A stretch of 64,000 nucleotides of DNA from an uncultured Collinsella sp. (GCA_900540895.1 UQHV01000002.1:62001-126000); one strand, 5' to 3'; positions 1-8,784 are shown, counted from the first letter of the stretch. Numbers and translations: made by a program. The notes: generated from the letters alone by a model not told the origin.

Positions 1-722
1 GTATGATCAACTCCGTGGGCCTTCAGAACCCCGGCGTGGCCGCCTTTGCTAGCGAGTCCGGTCCGTGGCTCGAACAGCTGTCCAAGGACGGCTGCCAGGT
101 CATCTGTCAGGTTGCCGGCCACTCCGTTGACGAGTTTGTCCGCGCACTCGAGATGTATGTCGAGCTGTGCCCCTGGGCTGCAGGCTACGAGATCAACGTG
201 AGCTGCCCCAATATCGCCGCCGGTGGTGCCGCCATGGGCTCCACGCCCGAGGGCGCCTCTTCCGTTATGGCTGCCTGCCGCAAGGTGACCGATAAGCCGC
301 TGTTCGTAAAGATGGCTCCGGTCAACGTCGCCGAGATCGCCAAGGCCCTCGAAGCTGCCGGCGCCGACGGCCTTTCGGTCATCAACTCCATTCAGGGCAT
401 GGCTATCGACGTCCATACCCGCAAGTCCCGCGTGGCCAAGCCCAAGGGCGGCCTTTCGGGCCCGCTGTGCCACCACATCGCCGTGCGCATGGTCTGGGAG
501 GTTGCCCAGGCCGTCGATATCCCCATCAACGGTGTCGGCGGTGTCATGACCGGCGAGGATGCGGCTGAGTTTATCCTGGCCGGTGCCACCTGCGTGTCGG
601 TCGGCATGGCCAACTTCGTCGATCCGTGCGCTTCGCTCAAGATCGCGCATGAGCTCGAGGCCTGGGCCGAGTCCCAGGGCGTAAAGGACATCAACGAGCT
701 GGTAGGTGCTTTTGAATGCTAG
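1..722 (+). CDS. pyrD: Dihydroorotate dehydrogenase B, catalytic subunit (5' truncated)
   Basis: This enzyme oxidises dihydroorotate to orotate in de novo pyrimidine synthesis. The reading frame is open from the first bases of the window, so the N-terminus (roughly 60 residues of a usual 300) lies outside. Visible are NSVGLQNPG at the left edge, the FMN/substrate motif NVSCPN (visible residues 65-70), and the C-terminal barrel part INGVGGVMTGEDA...ILAGATCVSVG. The NVSCPN form is typical of class 1B enzymes, which normally work with an electron-transfer subunit PyrK; that gene is not in view and would be upstream. The stop overlaps the pyrF start by 7 bases, so the two are probably translationally coupled. 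Confidence 0.93.
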   Translation, partial: MINSVGLQNPGVAAFASESGPWLEQLSKDGCQVICQVAGHSVDEFVRALEMYVELCPWAAGYEINVSCPNIAAGGAAMGSTPEGASSVMAACRKVTDKPLFVKMAPVNVAEIAKALEAAGADGLSVINSIQGMAIDVHTRKSRVAKPKGGLSGPLCHHIAVRMVWEVAQAVDIPINGVGGVMTGEDAAEFILAGATCVSVGMANFVDPCASLKIAHELEAWAESQGVKDINELVGAFEC

Positions 723-1432
723 AGACCGATGCCCGCGACCGCGTAATCGTCGCCCTCGACTGCGATCGTGAGCGTGCGCTCGAGCTCGCCCACGAGCTTT
801 CGGGCCATGCCGCCTGGCTCAAGGTTGGCATGACGCTCTATTACGCTGAGGGCCCCGAGATCGTCAAGACCTTTAAGGACCTGGGCTTTAAGGTCTTCCT
901 TGACCTTAAGTTCCATGACATTCCGCATCAGGTTCGCGGTGCCGCCCGCTCGGCCTCGCTTGCCGGTGCCGACCTGCTTTCGGTCCACGGCTTGGGTTCG
1001 GGCGCCATGCTCGCTGCCTGCCGCGAGGGTGCCGAGGAGGCGCGCGAGGACCGCGCCAAGCTCGTCGCCATCACCGTGCTCACGAGCATGAATCAGGATG
1101 CCTTGAGCGAGATCGGCGTCGAGTCGCCCGTGGCCGAGGAGGCCGCCCGCCTGGCAAAGCTCGCTCAGGCCAACGGCATCGATGGCATTGTGTGCTCGCC
1201 GATGGAGGCTCACGACATGCGTGAGCTGCTGGGTCCTGATGCCCTGATCGTGACTCCGGGTGTGCGTCCGGTGGGTGCCGCCTTAGGCGACCAGTCTCGC
1301 GTGGCGACGCCTTCCCAGGCTATCGAGCGAGGCGCAAGCCACATTGTGGTGGGCCGTCCCATCACTGGTGCCGACGATCCGGTTGCCGCCTTTGACGCCA
1401 TCGTCGCCGAGCTGGTCGAAAACGTCGCGTAA
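716..1432 (+). CDS. pyrF: Orotidine 5'-phosphate decarboxylase
   Basis: PyrF decarboxylates OMP to UMP, the last step of de novo pyrimidine synthesis. The 238-residue protein has the catalytic charged network DLKFHDIP (residues 63-70, with D63, K65 and D68), VTPGVRP near residue 176, and the phosphate-binding VVGRPI near the C-terminus, which identifies a group I enzyme of normal length. Its ATG sits inside the end of pyrD, so it is read in the same pyr operon. No other plausible start with a better ribosome site was seen. Confidence 0.95.
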   Translation: MLETDARDRVIVALDCDRERALELAHELSGHAAWLKVGMTLYYAEGPEIVKTFKDLGFKVFLDLKFHDIPHQVRGAARSASLAGADLLSVHGLGSGAMLAACREGAEEAREDRAKLVAITVLTSMNQDALSEIGVESPVAEEAARLAKLAQANGIDGIVCSPMEAHDMRELLGPDALIVTPGVRPVGAALGDQSRVATPSQAIERGASHIVVGRPITGADDPVAAFDAIVAELVENVA

Positions 1433-1478
1433 AAGATTCCCCTAAGTCACCACTTTTGGGTCTCATTAGCACAAAATA

Positions 1479-1534
1479 GCCCCTGTGCCTGCGTAAACTT
1501 TCCCATCCTTTGTGTGGAATCGCAGGTCAGGGGC
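1479..1534. repeat. Imperfect inverted repeat downstream of pyrF
   Basis: Arms GCCCCTGTGCCTGCG (1479-1493) and CGCAGGTCAGGGGC (1521-1534) can pair over about 13 bases with one unpaired base, around a 27-base loop. It could be a pyrF transcript end structure, but no T run follows, so I do not call it a terminator. Confidence 0.4.
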
Positions 1535-1554
1535 TTAACTTTGGGCGCAGTATA

Positions 1555-1583
1555 TTGCACTTTTTGCGGGTATCGTCTAACCT
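1555..1583 (+). promoter_or_regulatory. Candidate promoter for mihF
   Basis: TTGCAC (1555-1560), 17 bases, then TAACCT (1578-1583). A second possible -10 with the local GGGTA context is GGGTATCGT at 1568-1576. Either would give a leader of about 80-90 bases before the mihF start at 1672. Confidence 0.35.
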
Positions 1584-1671
1584 ATGGAGCCGCGATTGGG
1601 CATTTTGTACGTTCTACGTGCTAAAATGCCAATTATTGAATCAGATATAACCCAACTATTTGGAGGTACGA

Positions 1672-1980
1672 ATGGCACTCCCTCAGCTTACCGATGAGCA
1701 GCGCAAGCAGGCTCTTGAGAAGGCTGCTGCCGCACGTCACGCCCGCGCTGAGCTTCGCGAGCAGATCAAGAAGGGCGAGAAGTCCCTCGAGTCCGTGCTC
1801 AACTCCGATGACCCCATCGCTTCCCGCATGAAGGTTTCCACCCTCATCGAGTCTCTCCCTGGTTATGGCAAGGCCAAGGCCGCCAAGATCATGGAGGAGC
1901 TCGGTATCTCCGCTACCCGTCGCGTCCAGGGCCTCGGCGTCCGTCAGCGCGAGCAGCTCCTCGAGCAGCTGACCAAATAA
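1672..1980 (+). CDS. mihF: Actinobacterial integration host factor (mIHF-type nucleoid protein)
   Basis: The protein is 102 residues, basic and helical. It matches the actinobacterial mIHF family, unrelated in sequence to E. coli IHF, which binds and shapes DNA and can assist site-specific recombination. The C-terminal half (LPGYGKAKAAKIMEELGIS...RRVQGLG) is the helix-two-turn-helix DNA-binding core. I chose ATG 1672 because GGAGG (1663-1667) lies just upstream; a TTG 12 bases earlier overlaps that ribosome site. It is immediately followed by gmk and rpoZ, the gene order seen in many Actinomycetota. Confidence 0.9.
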   Translation: MALPQLTDEQRKQALEKAAAARHARAELREQIKKGEKSLESVLNSDDPIASRMKVSTLIESLPGYGKAKAAKIMEELGISATRRVQGLGVRQREQLLEQLTK

Positions 1981-2550
1981 GTGAGCGCTCAGGATTCCAA
2001 GCTCTTTGTGATTTCTGGACCGTCAGGCGCAGGCAAGGGTACGCTCGTCACTCGTGTGCGCGAGCGCCGCTCGAACCTGGGCCTGACGGTTTCGGCTACC
2101 ACGCGAGCACCACGCAAAGGTGAGGTCGACGGCGTCAACTACTTTTTTCTGACGCGCGAGGAGTTCGACCGCCGCGTGGCAAACGGTGAGTTTGTTGAGT
2201 GGGCCGAGGTCCACGGTAACTGCTACGGCACGTTGGTGAGCGAGGTCACATCCAAGCTCGCCTCTGGTTCGTCTCTCATCTTGGAGATCGATGTCCAGGG
2301 TGCCCTGCAGGTGAAGGAGCGTTTCCCCGAGGCCGTGCTGATCTTTATCAAGCCACCTTCGCTCGAGGTGCTTCGCGAGCGTCTAGTCGGTCGCGGTACC
2401 GAGACGCCCGAGACGATTGAGCTGCGTATGGCAAACGCCGCCGATGAGCTTGCCCTTGCCGACCGCTACGACGACGTCGTGGTGAATGACGATCTCGACC
2501 GCGCGACCGATGAGCTCGTTCGCGTTCTCGATATGCATGAAAGGATCTGA
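1981..2550 (+). CDS. gmk: Guanylate kinase
   Basis: Gmk phosphorylates GMP to GDP using ATP. The 189-residue protein has the P-loop GPSGAGKGT at residues 13-21, the GMP-binding segment SATTRAPRKGEVDGVNYFF, and the ILEIDVQGALQ strand, all as in the family. It starts with GTG directly after the mihF stop, so translation is probably coupled to mihF. Six bases separate it from rpoZ. Confidence 0.95.
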   Translation: MSAQDSKLFVISGPSGAGKGTLVTRVRERRSNLGLTVSATTRAPRKGEVDGVNYFFLTREEFDRRVANGEFVEWAEVHGNCYGTLVSEVTSKLASGSSLILEIDVQGALQVKERFPEAVLIFIKPPSLEVLRERLVGRGTETPETIELRMANAADELALADRYDDVVVNDDLDRATDELVRVLDMHERI

Positions 2551-2555
2551 GGTCC

Positions 2556-2837
2556 GTGTCCGTTGTAAAGCCTTGCATTGACGATCTTCTGGAGAAGACC
2601 GATCACAACCGCTTCCTGCTCGCTTCGCTTGCCTCCAAGCGCGCCTGCGACATCAATAGCATGTTGCGTGGCCAGCACAACCGCGTGCTTGCCGTCCAGG
2701 ATGTCGATGACATCACCATCGGGCTTTCCGGTGCCGATACCATTTCGATGGCTATGGATGAGATTGTCGACGGCGACATCTCTTACGACGAGGCCCGTTA
2801 TGAGAAGGCGCTCGGCCACAAGGTTGCTGAAGCCTAA
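2556..2837 (+). CDS. rpoZ: DNA-directed RNA polymerase omega subunit
   Basis: Omega is the small RNA polymerase subunit that helps fold and hold beta prime. The 93-residue product has the family core (CIDDLLEKTDHNRFLLASLASKRACDINSML) and the expected gmk-rpoZ neighbourhood. The start is GTG 2556. The C-terminal third carries an acidic stretch. The stop is followed directly by the thiI ATG, so the genes form one operon. Confidence 0.9.
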   Translation: MSVVKPCIDDLLEKTDHNRFLLASLASKRACDINSMLRGQHNRVLAVQDVDDITIGLSGADTISMAMDEIVDGDISYDEARYEKALGHKVAEA

Positions 2838-4082
2838 ATGGCGGCTCGCGTCTGCCTGGTCCACTATCACGAGGTTGGACTGAAGGGTAAGAACCGCGCA
2901 CATTTTGAGCATATCCTCATGGATAACATCAAGGCGGCCTTGGCCGCCTTTTCCGTGAATGCCGTGTCTCGAATTTCCGGTTATATCCTCGTGACCTTTA
3001 ACGAGCATCAGGCCGACGAGGCGGCGCGTGTCATTCGCACCGTTCCCGGCGTTGCTCGTGTGTCTTTGGCGTATCACACCAACCGCGACCCGCAGGAGTA
3101 CTGCGCCGCCGCCGTGAAGGCGCTGCACGAGTTTGGTTCCTTCGATTCGTTTAAGGTGCACGCCAAGCGCTCCAATACTGACTATGGGCTCACCTCGATT
3201 GACATCAATCGTCAGGTGGGCGAGGTGTTGTGCGAGGCGTTTCCTGATAAAAAGGTTCAGATGCACGATCCTGACGCTATGGTGCACGTACTGGTGGTCC
3301 AGGGTAGCGTCTACGTGTATGCGCGCTCCGAGCGCGGTGTGGGCGGTCTGCCGGTGGGTTCTGCCGGCAAGGTCGTGACGCTGCTGTCGTCGGGTATCGA
3401 TTCTCCGGTGGCGACCTGGATGCTCGCGCGTCGCGGCGCGGTGTGCGTGCCGGTACATTTCTCCGGTCGTCCGCAGACGCCCGATACGAGCGAGTATTTG
3501 GTGCAGGACATCATCCGTGCGCTTGAGCCGGGTGTCCAGATCGGCCGCCTGTACGTGGTGCCGTTTGGTGACTGCCAGCGTGAGATTTCGGTCACCTGTC
3601 CCAGCAACCTGCGCGTGATCATGTATCGCCGCATTATGTATTCGGTTGCCGAGCGCATCGCGCATATCGAGGGCGCCAAGGCCATTGTGACTGGCGAGTC
3701 GCTTGGTCAGGTTGCCTCCCAGACGCTTGAGAACATCATGGCCGTCAACGAGGCCGTGAAGATTCCCGTGTTCCGTCCGCTCATTGGTTCTGATAAGCAG
3801 GAGATCATCGCGCGTGCCCAGGAGATCGGCACGTTTGATATCTCGACCGAGGCTGCTCCCGATTGCTGCACGCTGTTTATGCCGCGCCGTCCCGAGACGC
3901 ACGCTAAACTCGATGCCGTGCATGAGGCGTGGGAGCTGTTCGATCACGAGGAGATGATTGAGCGTTTGCTCAAACAGACCGAGTATATCGACTTCGAGAG
4001 CAACACGTATAAGGCCCCTAAGACCTTAAAACGCAAACATTCCGAGCTCGCTCCACGTGAGATTTACCAAGATCACGAATAA
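2838..4082 (+). CDS. thiI: tRNA 4-thiouridine synthetase ThiI (short form, no rhodanese domain)
   Basis: ThiI adenylates U8 of tRNA and transfers sulfur to make 4-thiouridine; it may also serve thiazole synthesis. The 414-residue protein has an N-terminal ferredoxin-like plus THUMP region (about 1-165), the PP-loop LSSGIDSP at 183-190, and DCCTLFMPRRPETHA near 343-357 with the conserved cysteine. The C-terminal rhodanese domain of the E. coli enzyme is absent, so sulfur must come by another route, as in Bacillus-type ThiI. It abuts rpoZ with no gap and is followed by a clear terminator. Confidence 0.92.
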   Translation: MAARVCLVHYHEVGLKGKNRAHFEHILMDNIKAALAAFSVNAVSRISGYILVTFNEHQADEAARVIRTVPGVARVSLAYHTNRDPQEYCAAAVKALHEFGSFDSFKVHAKRSNTDYGLTSIDINRQVGEVLCEAFPDKKVQMHDPDAMVHVLVVQGSVYVYARSERGVGGLPVGSAGKVVTLLSSGIDSPVATWMLARRGAVCVPVHFSGRPQTPDTSEYLVQDIIRALEPGVQIGRLYVVPFGDCQREISVTCPSNLRVIMYRRIMYSVAERIAHIEGAKAIVTGESLGQVASQTLENIMAVNEAVKIPVFRPLIGSDKQEIIARAQEIGTFDISTEAAPDCCTLFMPRRPETHAKLDAVHEAWELFDHEEMIERLLKQTEYIDFESNTYKAPKTLKRKHSELAPREIYQDHE

Positions 4083-4093
4083 TATTGTGTATA

Positions 4094-4127
4094 GACCGGC
4101 GGTGATTTTGCATCGTCGGTCTTTTTC
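4094..4127 (+). terminator. Rho-independent terminator after thiI
   Basis: Stem GACCGGCGGTG / CATCGTCGGTC (with G-T pairs) around ATTTTG, followed by TTTTTC. It ends the mihF-gmk-rpoZ-thiI unit. Confidence 0.85.
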
Positions 4128-4200
4128 TATCTGGGCATTAGGCGACAAACGGTTCATCTGTCGACGTCTGCCTGAATAAATGGACACTTTTCAGCAAGGT

Positions 4201-4218
4201 TTTGGTCAGCTTTTGGTT
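4201..4218 (+). promoter_or_regulatory. Paired TTTGGT direct repeat upstream of comEA
   Basis: TTTGGTC at 4201-4207 and TTTGGTT at 4212-4218, 11 bases apart. The same spacing and nearly the same 17-base sequence recur upstream of recA (32,975-32,991). TTGACC at 4217-4222 may be a -35, but no good -10 follows at 17 bases, which would fit an activator-dependent promoter. The site is a candidate for a transcription factor common to both units. Confidence 0.5.
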
Positions 4219-4296
4219 TGACCGTGGAAACTGGTGTGGGCGTGCGGAGTCTGCGGCGCTCGTTTCCTGACACGATGGTGTTGGGAGGTGTTTGCT

Positions 4297-5007
4297 ATGG
4301 CGCAGCGCGAGCAACATGAACGGGTTAAACGGATGGACCGCTGGGCAGAAAAGCTGCTCGGCCATAAGGCGGTGGTCGTGGCGATTCTGGTTGCCATTGC
4401 CGCTGCGAGTGGCCTGGCGATGGCAAATTTTGGTGGCCATTCCAGCAACGTGTCGTTTGAGCGTAGTGACGAGGCAGGCGCCTCGGATGTGCGAGGGGAC
4501 GGGGATGTGTCACCTGATGATGCCGATGAGTCGTCTGCCAAGAGTTCTTCTGCCGCCGAGGTGTACGTCGATGTGGATGGCGCCGTTGTGAGGCCTGGCG
4601 TGTACCGGCTCAAAGGCGGAGCGCGGGTATCCCAGGCAATCGATGCTGCCGGAGGGCTTACGGCCGAGGCGGATGTGACAGGGCTTAATCGTGCGTCCAA
4701 GATCACAGATGGTCAAAAGATCTATGTGCCGACGGTGGGGGAGCAACAAGCGGCTGTGGCGGTCGGCGGGGCCGAAAGCGGTGCTGCCACGACTCCTGGT
4801 GCGGGGTCTTCGTCGGGGCTCGTGAACATCAATACGGCAAGTGCGGCGGAGCTGCAGACGCTTTCGGGCATCGGGCCTTCTATGGCCCAGTCAATTATCG
4901 ACGAACGGACGCAAAACGGGGCCTTTGCCTCGGTTGATGACCTTATGCGCGTATCGGGGATCGGTGAGAAGAAGCTCGCCAAAATCAAAGATTGCATCTG
5001 CGTATGA
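4297..5007 (+). CDS. comEA: ComEA-type competence DNA receptor
   Basis: ComEA is a membrane-anchored protein that binds incoming double-stranded DNA during natural transformation and hands it to ComEC. The 236-residue product has a basic N-terminus, one membrane segment (about 24-43), an acidic spacer, an SLBB domain (about 90-150, VYVDVDGAVVRPGVYRL...), and a C-terminal pair of helix-hairpin-helix motifs (NINTASAAELQTLSGIGPSMA... and VSGIGEKKLAKIK). ATG 4297 has GGGAGGTG 8 bases upstream; longer in-frame starts lack this. Its TGA overlaps the comEC ATG. Confidence 0.92.
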   Translation: MAQREQHERVKRMDRWAEKLLGHKAVVVAILVAIAAASGLAMANFGGHSSNVSFERSDEAGASDVRGDGDVSPDDADESSAKSSSAAEVYVDVDGAVVRPGVYRLKGGARVSQAIDAAGGLTAEADVTGLNRASKITDGQKIYVPTVGEQQAAVAVGGAESGAATTPGAGSSSGLVNINTASAAELQTLSGIGPSMAQSIIDERTQNGAFASVDDLMRVSGIGEKKLAKIKDCICV

Positions 5008-7307
5008 GTGCGACCGAGCGCGAGCATGTGATGCCACCGCGGCCCTTGATGCCGTGGACGATGGTACTTTGTGCCGGTTTGTGTGCGAGCTGTGGCTTGG
5101 TGCTTAACGTGGCAGCCGATGTGCTGCTGGGAGAGCGGGCAGCGCCCGTTATATTGCTTATGGCCATTCCCGTTGCGGCTGCGGCGTGCATCGTATTGGC
5201 TCGGTCCTGCATGCGTCTTGTGCGATGGAAGCGATGGCTGTATGCCGCGGCTCTCGGCCTCGTGGCGGGTGCGGTCGTGTCCGCTGGTTGGGCGATAGGG
5301 GCGCTGCGCGCTTCGAGGGCATTGGATAATCGGGCTGCGAGCAGTCTCGAATTTTATGTGCAGGGCGATCCGTCCATCAATGACGGTTCGTACTCCTATA
5401 CCTGCGATGCGTATGCGGGCGAAAAGCGCTTGGGTCAGGTACGGCTGTCGTGTGATCATGAACTCGACGCCGGTTCGCATGTACGTGCTATCGGTCGAAT
5501 TTCGCGGTTTGAGAATGATGCGTATGGGCGCTCACGCGTGCTTCGGGGCGAGCTTCGAAAGGTTAAAGTCGTCCGGTTGGTATCGGTCGACGAGGGTTCT
5601 CCGGGGCCGTTGCTTTGGCTTCGAAACGAGCTCCTTGCCCTTATCGCGCCCGCGACCGATCCAGCGCGCTCGCTTATTGCCGGCGTTGTCTGCGGACGCT
5701 CGGCCGAGCTGCGTGCCCTGCCGGCGGGCGATTGGTTTTCGGTAACGGGCACCGCACATCTTATCGCCGTTTCGGGCAGTCATCTTGCCATCGTGGGGTT
5801 TGTGATTGAGAGCGCCCTGCAAAAGACGCGTCTCTCTCGTGGGCTGCAGCGGGGGCTGTTGGTGCTGGCCCTCGCTGCCTATACCGTCTTTACGGGCGCC
5901 TCGCCCTCGGCCGTGCGCGCGTGCTGTATGGTGGCGGTGACGCTTGTCGCCAACGGCGCCGGACGTCGTCGGCATGGCCTCTCGGCTCTTTTTTTGACCA
6001 TGGCAATTTTTGTGTTGCTGCGGCCGACGGTATTGTTCGAAATGGGTTTTCAGCTATCGTGCGCCAGTGTTTTTGCCATCCTTTGTTTTTGCCCCTACGC
6101 CACCTACGCCTTGGGCGAGTTGGGTGTGCCATCGGGCGTCGCCAGTATTTTGTCTGTCACGCTGTGCTCGCAGCTGGCGACACTTCCCGTTACGATTCCC
6201 GCATTTGAGACGTTTTCGCTCATTGCCCCGCTCGCAAATGCCGTGATCGGTCCGGTGATAAGCGTGCTGCTCGCTATATCGATTGTGCTGGTGCCCTGCT
6301 CGCTTGTGCCGCTGTTGCGTCACGGGGCGCTCGTGGTACCCATGATTGTCGCTCGCTGCGCCCTGTTCTTTGAGCAGCTCTTTGCTGCCGTTCCGGGCGC
6401 ATCCGTAAGCGTGCCGCCCGGTACACCCTTGGTATACGTGGTGCCGTTTACGCTGACCGTCCTCTTGGTCTGGTGGCCACGCCCCTGCGCACGGCCCATG
6501 GCAGTGGGGCTGTTGTGTTTGATGCTTGCAGCGGGTGTTCCGTATGTCTATTGGGATCGATGCGCACCGCCTTCGGTAACGGTCCTCGATGTTGGCCAGG
6601 CCGATGCGATTCTGGTTCGTCAGGGTGGCACTGTGGCGCTCGTCGACTGTGGGCTCGATGAGCGCGTGGTGTCGGCGTTGGTTCGCAACAATGTCCACCA
6701 TATCGATGCCGTCTTCGTGACGCATTGGGACGAAGACCATTGGGGTGGTCTTCCCGATGTGCTCGATCAGTTTTCGGTTGGAACCATTGCGGTCGCGGCC
6801 GATGCGCTAGAAGGCGCGCCTGCTGAGGTTCTGAATCGCCCCGGCGTTACGTATCGGCAGGTGGCCCGCGGAGACACGTTCGATATCGGCGCATTTCGGG
6901 CTCGTGTGATATGGCCGTTTGACACGGTGGATGGCGAGGGCAATGAGGACTCGCTTGTCTTGCTGCTCTCCTATGCTCAGGAAGGCAAGAGCCTGCGCGT
7001 GCTCCTCACCGGTGATGCCGAGCTCGATCAGGAGTGCGAGTTTGTGCAGGCGGTGGGCGATATCGATGTGCTCAAGCTGGGGCATCACGGCTCAAAAGTT
7101 TCCGTCGACACTGACCTACTGGAAACGCTTAAGCCCGAGCTCTCTATCGCGAGTGCGGGCGAGGGCAACCGCTACGGTCATCCATCCGATGCCTGCATCG
7201 ATGCCGTTCGCGATGCGGGTGGCGCGTTCGCATGCACCATCGAACAGGGAGATATCACTGTCTCGCCGACTGCAACCGGTTTTGCCATGCGATGTCAGCG
7301 ACCTTGA
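5004..7307 (+). CDS. comEC: ComEC/Rec2-type DNA uptake channel
   Basis: ComEC forms the inner-membrane channel for single-stranded DNA in transformation. The 767-residue protein has several N-terminal membrane segments, an OB-like extracytoplasmic part (about 110-200), the competence domain with LIAGVVCGRSAEL and HLIAVSGSHLAIVG near 225-260, many further membrane helices, and a C-terminal metallo-beta-lactamase-like domain (VLDVGQADAILVRQGG, THWDEDHWGG, KLGHHGSK) that may act as a nuclease. ATG 5004 overlaps the comEA stop. With comEA it suggests the organism has at least part of a transformation system. Confidence 0.92.
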   Translation: MSATEREHVMPPRPLMPWTMVLCAGLCASCGLVLNVAADVLLGERAAPVILLMAIPVAAAACIVLARSCMRLVRWKRWLYAAALGLVAGAVVSAGWAIGALRASRALDNRAASSLEFYVQGDPSINDGSYSYTCDAYAGEKRLGQVRLSCDHELDAGSHVRAIGRISRFENDAYGRSRVLRGELRKVKVVRLVSVDEGSPGPLLWLRNELLALIAPATDPARSLIAGVVCGRSAELRALPAGDWFSVTGTAHLIAVSGSHLAIVGFVIESALQKTRLSRGLQRGLLVLALAAYTVFTGASPSAVRACCMVAVTLVANGAGRRRHGLSALFLTMAIFVLLRPTVLFEMGFQLSCASVFAILCFCPYATYALGELGVPSGVASILSVTLCSQLATLPVTIPAFETFSLIAPLANAVIGPVISVLLAISIVLVPCSLVPLLRHGALVVPMIVARCALFFEQLFAAVPGASVSVPPGTPLVYVVPFTLTVLLVWWPRPCARPMAVGLLCLMLAAGVPYVYWDRCAPPSVTVLDVGQADAILVRQGGTVALVDCGLDERVVSALVRNNVHHIDAVFVTHWDEDHWGGLPDVLDQFSVGTIAVAADALEGAPAEVLNRPGVTYRQVARGDTFDIGAFRARVIWPFDTVDGEGNEDSLVLLLSYAQEGKSLRVLLTGDAELDQECEFVQAVGDIDVLKLGHHGSKVSVDTDLLETLKPELSIASAGEGNRYGHPSDACIDAVRDAGGAFACTIEQGDITVSPTATGFAMRCQRP

Positions 7308-7335
7308 TGCTGCCGTTGGCGTGGGACCAACCCGT

Positions 7336-7345
7336 GGGATAGAAT
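7336..7345 (+). promoter_or_regulatory. Candidate -10 region for holA
   Basis: GGGATAGAAT (TAGAAT at 7340-7345) lies 40 bases upstream of the holA start. It resembles the GGGTA-type -10 elements found elsewhere in this window. Confidence 0.4.
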
Positions 7346-7385
7346 GACACGGTACGAGCACGAGAGCCTGCGGGAGGGGAGCGCG

Positions 7386-8348
7386 ATGTCCGAAACCGGT
7401 CTTTTGCCGGCGTATCTGATCGTCGGTACCGACGGAGTCAAACGCGACCACGCCGTCTCGCGTATGAAGGCTCGTCTGGAAAAGACGGGCATGGTCGAGT
7501 TCAACCTCGACGAGCGCGATATGACCAAAGACCCCGATATCGAGTCGATTATCGGGTCGCTTAACACCTTTCCCATGGGCAGCGAGTTTCGCCTGGTAAT
7601 CCTTGACGGCTGCTCAAAACTCACCAAAGCGATCTCCGAGCCGCTTGTCGAGTATCTGGCGAGTCCCAGCCCCACGACGGTTTGCCTCATCATCGCCGAT
7701 TCGCTTGCCAAGAACACGCGCCTGTACAAGGCAATCGCCAAGATTGACAAGAAGGCCGTGATCGACTGTTCGGGCACCAAGCGCTGGGAGCTCCCGCGCC
7801 GCGTGCAGCAGATGGCGACGCAGCACGGAAAGTCCATCTCGACGGCGGCCGCCGAGGAGCTCGTTTCGCGCTCGGGTGAGAACACTCGCATGCTCGATAA
7901 CGACTTGGCCAAGCTTGCCCAGATGGTCGAGGCGCCGCAAATTGAGCTTGCCGATGTGGAACGCTGGATCGTGCGCACGGCCGAAGTCCAGCCCTGGGAT
8001 TTTCTCAACGCGGTCTCGGCTCGTGATATGCGCCGCTCGCTTGAGCTCTTTGGGCTGTTACCCACCAAGAGCTATGTGTGGACCTACACGCTGCTGTGCG
8101 GACGCATTCGCGAGCTTATCGTCGCCAAGGCACTCGATGCGCGTGGACAGGGCCGCGAGCTTGCCGCGACGCTCAAGCTCCAGTCTTGGCAGGTCAAGAA
8201 TCACCTGACCTGGGCGCGTCGTTTTTCGATGACCGAGCTCGTTGCCGCGCTCGAGGGCGCGGTCGATGTGGAGCTCGCATTGAAGGGTTCGGCTGATTCC
8301 CAGACCGCGCTTTTGCTCTGGATTACGAACATCTTGAGAAAATCGTGA
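7386..8348 (+). CDS. holA: DNA polymerase III delta subunit
   Basis: HolA opens and loads the sliding clamp as part of the clamp loader. The 320-residue protein shows the family pattern: an N-terminal domain starting LPAYLIVGTDGVKRDHAVSRM, YLASPSPTTVCLIIADS, and C-terminal helical KSYVWTYTLLCGRIRELIVAK...QSWQVKNHL. ATG 7386 has the ribosome site GGGAGGGGA upstream; the longer in-frame ATG at 7344 lies inside the putative -10. Position between comEC and rpsT is common in Gram-positive genomes. Confidence 0.88.
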   Translation: MSETGLLPAYLIVGTDGVKRDHAVSRMKARLEKTGMVEFNLDERDMTKDPDIESIIGSLNTFPMGSEFRLVILDGCSKLTKAISEPLVEYLASPSPTTVCLIIADSLAKNTRLYKAIAKIDKKAVIDCSGTKRWELPRRVQQMATQHGKSISTAAAEELVSRSGENTRMLDNDLAKLAQMVEAPQIELADVERWIVRTAEVQPWDFLNAVSARDMRRSLELFGLLPTKSYVWTYTLLCGRIRELIVAKALDARGQGRELAATLKLQSWQVKNHLTWARRFSMTELVAALEGAVDVELALKGSADSQTALLLWITNILRKS

Positions 8349-8400
8349 TGATACCTGCCTATTTGACAAATTCGTTCTATCCCTTTGAGGGGGAGCGTGC

Positions 8401-8406
8401 TATAGT
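8401..8406 (+). promoter_or_regulatory. Extended -10 promoter for rpsT
   Basis: TGCTATAGT, an extended -10 (TATAGT at 8401-8406), lies 76 bases upstream of the rpsT start. A TTGACA at 8363-8368 is too far for a normal spacer and may belong to another start site. Confidence 0.5.
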
Positions 8407-8412
8407 AGGCGC

Positions 8413-8454
8413 TTGCATGACCTCACCGTGTCTCAGAGGTGTCATACATTTTTT
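8413..8454 (+). promoter_or_regulatory. Stem-loop with T run in the rpsT leader
   Basis: ATGACCTC (8417-8424) pairs with GAGG..TCAT further on (two-base bulge), followed by ACATTTTTT. It could be an attenuator or leader structure used to control S20 synthesis; this is inference. Confidence 0.35.
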
Positions 8455-8481
8455 GCAAGGAACTCGAAAGGAACTCCAGAA

Positions 8482-8748
8482 GTGGCAAACATCAAGTCTC
8501 AGAAGAAGCGTATCCGCACCAATGAGGCAGCTCGCATGCGTAACAAGGCTGTCAAGTCCGAGCTCAAGACGCTGACCAAGCACGTCCAGTCCGCCGTCGC
8601 CGAGGGCGACGCCGAGAAGGCCCAGGCTGCCCTCAAGACCGTCACCAAGCGTCTCGACATGGCTGCCGCCAAGCATGTTATCCACAAGAACCAGGCTTCC
8701 AACCGCAAGTCCGGTCTTGCCAAGCTCGTGAACAGCATCAACGCCTAA
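8482..8748 (+). CDS. rpsT: 30S ribosomal protein S20
   Basis: S20 is a small basic protein of the 30S subunit that binds 16S rRNA. The 88-residue product begins ANIKSQKKRIRTNEAARMRNKAVKSELKT, the canonical start of the family, and ends GLAKLVNSINA. The start is GTG 8482, with AAAGGA about 10 bases upstream; earlier in-frame codons would add 23 unrelated residues. A strong terminator follows, so it is probably transcribed alone. Confidence 0.96.
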   Translation: MANIKSQKKRIRTNEAARMRNKAVKSELKTLTKHVQSAVAEGDAEKAQAALKTVTKRLDMAAAKHVIHKNQASNRKSGLAKLVNSINA

Positions 8749-8784
8749 GTTGTAAATTTCACACCACACAGATTACGCGCATAA

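Noticed and set aside
2466..3947. Long antisense open frame of 493 codons opposite rpoZ and thiI
   Set aside because: It has His/Arg/Leu-rich, low-quality composition typical of the complement of GC-rich genes, and both sense genes are certain. The same applies to long antisense frames opposite lepA, dnaJ, era, pnp, rnj, ftsK and rimO.
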